DNA of 64,000 nt from Leptospira_A sp046736045 (GTDB lineage Bacteria; Spirochaetota; Leptospiria; Leptospirales; Leptospiraceae): the NCBI RefSeq assembly GCF_046736045.1, contig NZ_CP177134.1, forward strand, positions 2,108,001 through 2,172,000, given 5' to 3'. Shown here piece after piece: positions 59,804 to 64,000 of the stretch. The notes under the pieces are model-generated. The model was not told the origin of the DNA, searched no databases, and worked only from the letters and a program-made list of their open reading frames with translations. The translations under genes and the position numbers were made by a program. Positions within the stretch are counted from its first letter, which is position 1, and each line of letters opens with the position of its first letter.

Positions 59804-60763
59804 ATGATAAATAAGATTTCGATTTGTATCTCACTTTCTTTTTTAATTTTGTTTTGTTCCGAGTCAAAACAATCCGTTGCGGTCGAAAATATTTTCCCTA
59901 CTCTAACTAACAATGGAAAGACGATCAGTTTTCCCGGCAAAGAATCCATGTCGAGATTTGAAACGATTGTTTTGGAAAAAAAATCCGGATTTTTATCCGT
60001 GCTTGCAACCGCTCATGTGATCGCAAGTATCTCCTCTTCCGTTCGAAATACGGAAAAGGTGATTTTATTTGAAAACCCGGATATCGCTTCGCTTTACTCC
60101 AGTTATAAGAAGTCGAAAACTGAGTTGGTAAAAGCCAGAAAAAATATAGAACGTGTCAAAGATATGTTCGAAAATCGTGTGGCGACTCGCAAAGATTTAT
60201 TTGAAGCAGAAGCGGAATTGACGGATTGTATCGCTGATATAGAAGAAAGGGAATCCAGGTTGAGAAGTTTTGGTTTCAATCCGAATCAATTGGAGTCTTA
60301 TCCTTCCGGAACCGCAGTCATAGTTTCGGAGCTACCCGAGTCACAACTATCTCAAGTAGAGATCGGTGAGTCCGTAGACATTACGTTTTCCGCATATCCC
60401 GACAAAACCTTTCAGGGAAAAGCAGAAGCTGTGGGGGATAGTTTGGACAGCAATACCAGAACGGCAAAAATCAGGGTTTCCTTGAGAGTGGGAATCCAGA
60501 AAATTTTACCGGGAATGTTCGCAAAAGTAGAGTTTGGTGACAGAATCGAAGGGCTTTTGCTTTTGTCGAAAGATGCTGTCGTCAGCGTTGAAGGTAAAGA
60601 TTATATTTTCGTAAAGCAAGATGAAATAACATTGATTCGGCGCGAAGTGAAATATCTCGCGGGTTCCGGAAATGATGTGTCCATTCTTTCCGGCGTGGAC
60701 GAAGGGGAAACTGTTGTGATCAAAGGTGTTGTACTTTTGAAAGGGATCAGCTTCGGACTATAA
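59804..60763 (+). CDS. RND efflux periplasmic adaptor lipoprotein (HlyD/CusB-like)
   Basis: This 319-residue membrane fusion protein has a lipoprotein signal ending in LILFC (Cys18). A coiled-coil hairpin covers about 95-150 (NIERVKDMFENRVATRKDLF). Beta-barrel stretches follow, with GESVDITFSAYPDKTFQGKAEAVGDSLDSNTRTAKIRV, the signature of metal-type adaptors. LPGMFAKVEFG and the terminal GVDEGETVVIKGVVLLK complete it. It is shorter than the usual 380-450 residues, with a reduced N-terminal lipoyl half. The CzcA-type pump gene follows after six bases. Confidence 0.9.
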   Translation: MINKISICISLSFLILFCSESKQSVAVENIFPTLTNNGKTISFPGKESMSRFETIVLEKKSGFLSVLATAHVIASISSSVRNTEKVILFENPDIASLYSSYKKSKTELVKARKNIERVKDMFENRVATRKDLFEAEAELTDCIADIEERESRLRSFGFNPNQLESYPSGTAVIVSELPESQLSQVEIGESVDITFSAYPDKTFQGKAEAVGDSLDSNTRTAKIRVSLRVGIQKILPGMFAKVEFGDRIEGLLLLSKDAVVSVEGKDYIFVKQDEITLIRREVKYLAGSGNDVSILSGVDEGETVVIKGVVLLKGISFGL

Positions 60764-60769
60764 ATTCCA

Positions 60770-63700
60770 ATGATCGAAAAATTTATAGAAATATCTCAAA
60801 AACAGAAGGTTCTAACCGTTTGTTTTACGATTTTTATCGTCTTGGGTGGACTTTATTCCTGGAAGGAATTGAAAAAAGAAGCGTATCCCGATATCGGAGA
60901 TACCCAAGTAACAGTAATTGTACGGTATCCTGGACGGGCTGCTCTTGAGGTGGAACAATTGATTACATTGCCTTTGGAAAGAGCGTTGAGTGCTGTTCCT
61001 CAGGTAATCAGTCGTCGTTCCAAAACCATCTTCGGGCTTTGCGTTTATCAATTGGTATTTGAAGACGGGACGGACGATTATTTTGCAAGGCAAAGGGTTT
61101 TGGAAAAACTTTCTTTGTTGGATATTCCGGAAGAGGCTGACTTTGATTTGGGCCCCCTAACAAGCCCTGTGGGTGAAATTTTACGTTATGTGATTGAGTC
61201 CGATGAATTTCATAGCCAAACAGATCTTAGGACATTTCAGGATTGGATCATTATACCCAGATTGTTGCAGGTGAAAGGAGTTGCTGATGTGATTAACTTC
61301 GGCGGACTTACCAAACAGTATCATGCGGTTCTTTTTCCCGAAAGATTGTACGGATTGGGTCTTAGTTTGGATCAGGTGGTTCGTTCCATTCAGAAAAATA
61401 ATTACAATACCGGTGGAAATTATATTCAATCCGGTGAGCAGAGCATGGCGATCCGAAGTATGGGCGCCATTCGTTCTCAGGAAGATTTGGAATCCATTGT
61501 AGTAAAAAATTCGGGAGGAATTCCTGTTTTTCTTTCGCAGTTAGGAAGAGTGGAAGAGGGATACAAACCGCCTACCGGGATACTTGGTTATTCTTATTCT
61601 CTGGAAGAAAGAAAAATACAGAATGCTTCCGGTGTTCAAGGAATGGTTGTTATGCGCCGAGGATCAAATCCTTCCGAAGTGATAACAAGTTTAAAAAATA
61701 AGATTGATGATATCAATGAAAACTTATTGCCCAAAGGTGTGAAACTCAAATTGGTCTATGACAGATCCGTATTGGTTGATCATACGATTCGTACGGTAGG
61801 TCATACTGTTTTGGAAGGAATCATACTTGTTCTTTTGATTCTGATCTTCTTTTTAGGCAGTTGGTCGACGGCTCTCATTGTTGCAACGACGATTCCCATT
61901 TCTTTATTATTTGCCTTCGGGATGATGAACATTACAGGGATTCCTGTCAATTTGCTTTCGTTAGGTGCTATTGATTTCGGAATCATTGTGGATGGGGCAG
62001 TTGTTATGGTGGAAGCTCTGCTTAGATCCGTTCGTAAACCGGAGGATAGAAACCCGATTCATTTTATCGAAGTCTCCAAAGATACCGGTAAAGAAATTTT
62101 CTTTTCCATTTTAATCATCATTCTTTCTTATTTTCCCATATTTTCTTTGCAAAGAGTGGAAGGAAAACTTTTTTCTCCCATGGCATATACATTATCATTC
62201 GCCATTGCAGGTTCGTTGCTACTGACATTATCGATAGTTCCTATTTTATTATTTTATAGCATGAAGAAGGGAAGTAAGGATCATAAAAAAGAATGGGAAA
62301 ACCCTATTTATCTGAGACTGGAAGGATATTATTCGAAAGTATTGGATAAACTTTTTTCCGATTTCAAAAAATATGCGATCTTGGGAATCAGTATTGCATT
62401 TTTACTTTTCAGCATTGCCTTTTATCATATCGGAGTGGAATATTTACCGGAGTTAGACGAAGGCTCTTTGAACATTCGTGCCTTTTTGCCTCCGGGAATT
62501 TCATTGCAAACTGCAAAATCAATTTCGGATGAAATCAGAACCGTAATCTCCGGAAAAGACGAAGTCAATCTGGTTGTAACCCAATTGGGACGGAATGACG
62601 ATGGAACTGATCCTTACGGATCAAACCGCATTGAAATTTTAATCGGTCTCAAGCCCTATGATGAATGGAAATCGGGTTTAAGTAAGGCTGAATTTGCCGA
62701 TAGAGCAAAACGAGAATTAGTTGGTAAATTTCTGGGCGTGAAGTTTTTACTTTCCCAGCCGATTATGGACAATGTCTCGGAATCCGCAACGGGAAGTGTA
62801 GCCGACTTGGCAATTCATGTGGAAGGAACGGATCTGGTCAGATTGAGAGAGATTGCAGGTCAGATACAAAGTCTTGTCAGCGGAATTAAGGGTTCCGTGG
62901 ATTCAGCCATTGAACAGGAAGGAAACCAGGCACAGGTTGTCATTGAAATCAAAAGAAAAGAAGCGGCAAGATACGGAATCAACGTTAGCGAAATTCAGGA
63001 TATGATTGAAGCTTCAATCGGTGGAAAAGAGATTTCTGTTTTATATGAAGATGTTCGAAGATTCGGAATTGTAGTTCGTTATCCTTCGTCTTACAAAAGT
63101 TCGATTAAGTCATTGGAAACTCTTCTTGTGAAATCGGAAAATGGTGCGTTTATTCCTTTAAAGGAATTGGCAAAAATCGAAGTGAAGGACGGTCCGACGA
63201 TCATTCAAAGAAATGACGGAAGGCGAGTTGTTTCCGTTCGAACGAATATCAAAGACCGGGATCAGGCTTCTTTCGTTCGGGAAGCGCAAAAGATCGTTCT
63301 CGAAAAGGTGAAATTGGACAAACGTTACCTGCTCCATTGGGGCGGGCAGTATGAAAACTTAACACGCGCAGGTGATCGTTTAAAAATCATCATTCCGATT
63401 ACTCTGATCATGGTGTTCTTGATTTTATATTTTCATTTCAAAGATTTTCATTATGCCATTACGGCAATGATTTGTATTCCTTTTTCTCTGACCGGAGGAG
63501 TGCTTAGTCTCGCAATCAGAGGCTATCATTTCAATGTATCGGCCGGCATCGGATTTATTTCTTTATTCGGAATTTGTACGATGACAGGAGTTTTATTTCT
63601 TTCCCGTATGAAAAAACATACGATTTCCGGGAGTTTGGAAGAAAGAAAATCCGCGGTGAAAGAAGCTGCCGTTTTGCAATACAAACCCAGAATCATGACG

Positions 63701-63901
63701 ATATTGCTTGCGTTATGTGGTCTTATTCCTGCGATGTTCGGGCACGGAGTGGGATCGGATATCCAGCGTTATATGGCTACGGTGATTGTCGGCGGGCTCT
63801 GTTTTGAATTGTTATTTACTCTGACTTTGTTGCCTTGTTTTTATCTATGGCTTTGTTCAGGAACTACTGCGGAAAAAGGCATGACGAGCTCTCCCGGGTA
63901 A
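60770..63901 (+). CDS. RND heavy-metal efflux pump, CzcA type
   Basis: This is a 1043-residue, twelve-segment inner membrane pump. The N-terminus has KKEAYPDIGDTQVTVIVRYPGRAALEVEQLITLPLE and ALSAVPQVISRRSKTIFGL, typical of the heavy-metal (HME) branch. Helix IV reads NLLSLGAIDFGIIVDGAVVMVEALLR; the Asp-Phe-Gly ... Asp ... Glu pattern is that of CzcA-type (divalent cation) pumps and not the CusA pattern. Other conserved parts are EYLPELDEGSLNIRAFLPPGISL and, in the second half, HFNVSAGIGFISLFGICTMTGVLFLSRMKK. The metal (zinc, cobalt, nickel or cadmium) is inferred from the subtype only. No metal regulator gene is nearby in the window. Confidence 0.92.
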   Translation: MIEKFIEISQKQKVLTVCFTIFIVLGGLYSWKELKKEAYPDIGDTQVTVIVRYPGRAALEVEQLITLPLERALSAVPQVISRRSKTIFGLCVYQLVFEDGTDDYFARQRVLEKLSLLDIPEEADFDLGPLTSPVGEILRYVIESDEFHSQTDLRTFQDWIIIPRLLQVKGVADVINFGGLTKQYHAVLFPERLYGLGLSLDQVVRSIQKNNYNTGGNYIQSGEQSMAIRSMGAIRSQEDLESIVVKNSGGIPVFLSQLGRVEEGYKPPTGILGYSYSLEERKIQNASGVQGMVVMRRGSNPSEVITSLKNKIDDINENLLPKGVKLKLVYDRSVLVDHTIRTVGHTVLEGIILVLLILIFFLGSWSTALIVATTIPISLLFAFGMMNITGIPVNLLSLGAIDFGIIVDGAVVMVEALLRSVRKPEDRNPIHFIEVSKDTGKEIFFSILIIILSYFPIFSLQRVEGKLFSPMAYTLSFAIAGSLLLTLSIVPILLFYSMKKGSKDHKKEWENPIYLRLEGYYSKVLDKLFSDFKKYAILGISIAFLLFSIAFYHIGVEYLPELDEGSLNIRAFLPPGISLQTAKSISDEIRTVISGKDEVNLVVTQLGRNDDGTDPYGSNRIEILIGLKPYDEWKSGLSKAEFADRAKRELVGKFLGVKFLLSQPIMDNVSESATGSVADLAIHVEGTDLVRLREIAGQIQSLVSGIKGSVDSAIEQEGNQAQVVIEIKRKEAARYGINVSEIQDMIEASIGGKEISVLYEDVRRFGIVVRYPSSYKSSIKSLETLLVKSENGAFIPLKELAKIEVKDGPTIIQRNDGRRVVSVRTNIKDRDQASFVREAQKIVLEKVKLDKRYLLHWGGQYENLTRAGDRLKIIIPITLIMVFLILYFHFKDFHYAITAMICIPFSLTGGVLSLAIRGYHFNVSAGIGFISLFGICTMTGVLFLSRMKKHTISGSLEERKSAVKEAAVLQYKPRIMTILLALCGLIPAMFGHGVGSDIQRYMATVIVGGLCFELLFTLTLLPCFYLWLCSGTTAEKGMTSSPG

Positions 63902-64000
63902 GAGCGTTCATGGGGGTTTGAGGCTTGCATTTTATTATCCCCGCCCTAATTCGGGAGGGGAACTAGACCCGCCACCCAATGGCTTCCTTCTATCATACCG
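63902..64000. other. non-coding tail with GC-rich hairpin
   Basis: After the pump stop there is a short stem CCCC-G-CCC (63939-63946) / GGG-A-GGGG (63953-63960) with loop TAATTC. It is followed by a GC-richer stretch containing GACCCGCCACCCAATGGC, which looks unlike the surrounding sequence. It may be a terminator-like hairpin or one copy of an interspersed intergenic repeat. The window ends before this can be decided. Confidence 0.4.

Noticed and set aside
1..64000. tRNA, rRNA, transposase or prophage genes
   Set aside because: I looked through the gaps between genes and found no cloverleaf-like or transposase-like sequence; nearly all space is taken by protein genes.

Overview
The window is a gene-dense piece of a spirochaete chromosome that almost certainly belongs to Leptospira. 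The clearest marker is an OmpL1-type porin at 6431-7333. It carries the OmpL1 signatures near both ends (the QFDLAQMGGTILKDGLD stretch and the terminal GGQTYRFGYKLEL), and this protein is known to me only from Leptospira. Spirochaetal lipoboxes (LSAC, LTFC, VGC, LFC), a moderately low G+C content by eye and frequent TTG/GTG starts fit. The OmpL1 copy is clearly diverged from the pathogen sequence I remember, so a saprophytic or other non-pathogenic species is an inference. I saw no rRNA, tRNA, insertion sequence, prophage or CRISPR array. No stretch longer than about 190 bases lacks a gene.

Layout. 1-4.2 kb: a GAF-GAF-degenerate GGDEF protein, then an MBOAT O-acyltransferase and its SGNH/DltD-like partner, which look like a polysaccharide acylation module. 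4.2-6.3 kb: carA, a DUF5808-like small protein and an exported protein on the minus strand. 6.3-8.9 kb: ompL1 and a lipoprotein, with a candidate promoter and a clear terminator. 8.9-14.6 kb: pterin dehydratase, two EamA transporters, ung, an RlmL/TrmN-like methyltransferase, an AI-2E/PerM permease and a cyclic-nucleotide-binding protein. 14.6-17.8 kb: biotin genes bioD-bioA-bioB. 17.8-21.2 kb: GPH sugar symporter, a 59-residue small gene, GDSL esterase lipoprotein and serB. 21.2-27.2 kb, minus strand: mutS-trpF, a TetR regulator, folC-aroE. 27.3-30.6 kb: small membrane protein, family 2 glycosyltransferase, an orphan HATPase protein and a pseudo-amidohydrolase. 30.6-39.8 kb, plus strand: S1-domain protein, trmL, RsbW-like ATPase, uvrB, lon and PBP1A. 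39.8-46.3 kb: oligopeptide-binding lipoprotein, MsbA-like exporter, zinc-ribbon protein, CoA-transferase and flavoprotein.

The most unusual part is 46.4-54.6 kb. A methyltransferase gene overlaps a membrane histidine kinase whose ATP-binding domain has lost its N, G1 and G2 boxes. Next come two tandem paralogous secreted lipase-like proteins, each with its own terminator, and then an intact kinase that shares an unusual insertion in the dimerisation domain with the degenerate one. Between the intact kinase and a divergent lytic transglycosylase lie three evenly spaced palindromes (TTGTGC-N3-GCACAA type). From 54.7 kb follow an anchored Ig-like protein, a penicillin-acylase-family Ntn hydrolase, and a TolC/adaptor/CzcA-type RND efflux operon running to the end.

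Packing is tight. Six of the eight convergent gene pairs overlap at their 3' ends, by up to 105 bp. Many co-directional genes overlap by 4 bp (ATGA), and one divergent pair has start codons only 2 bp apart.
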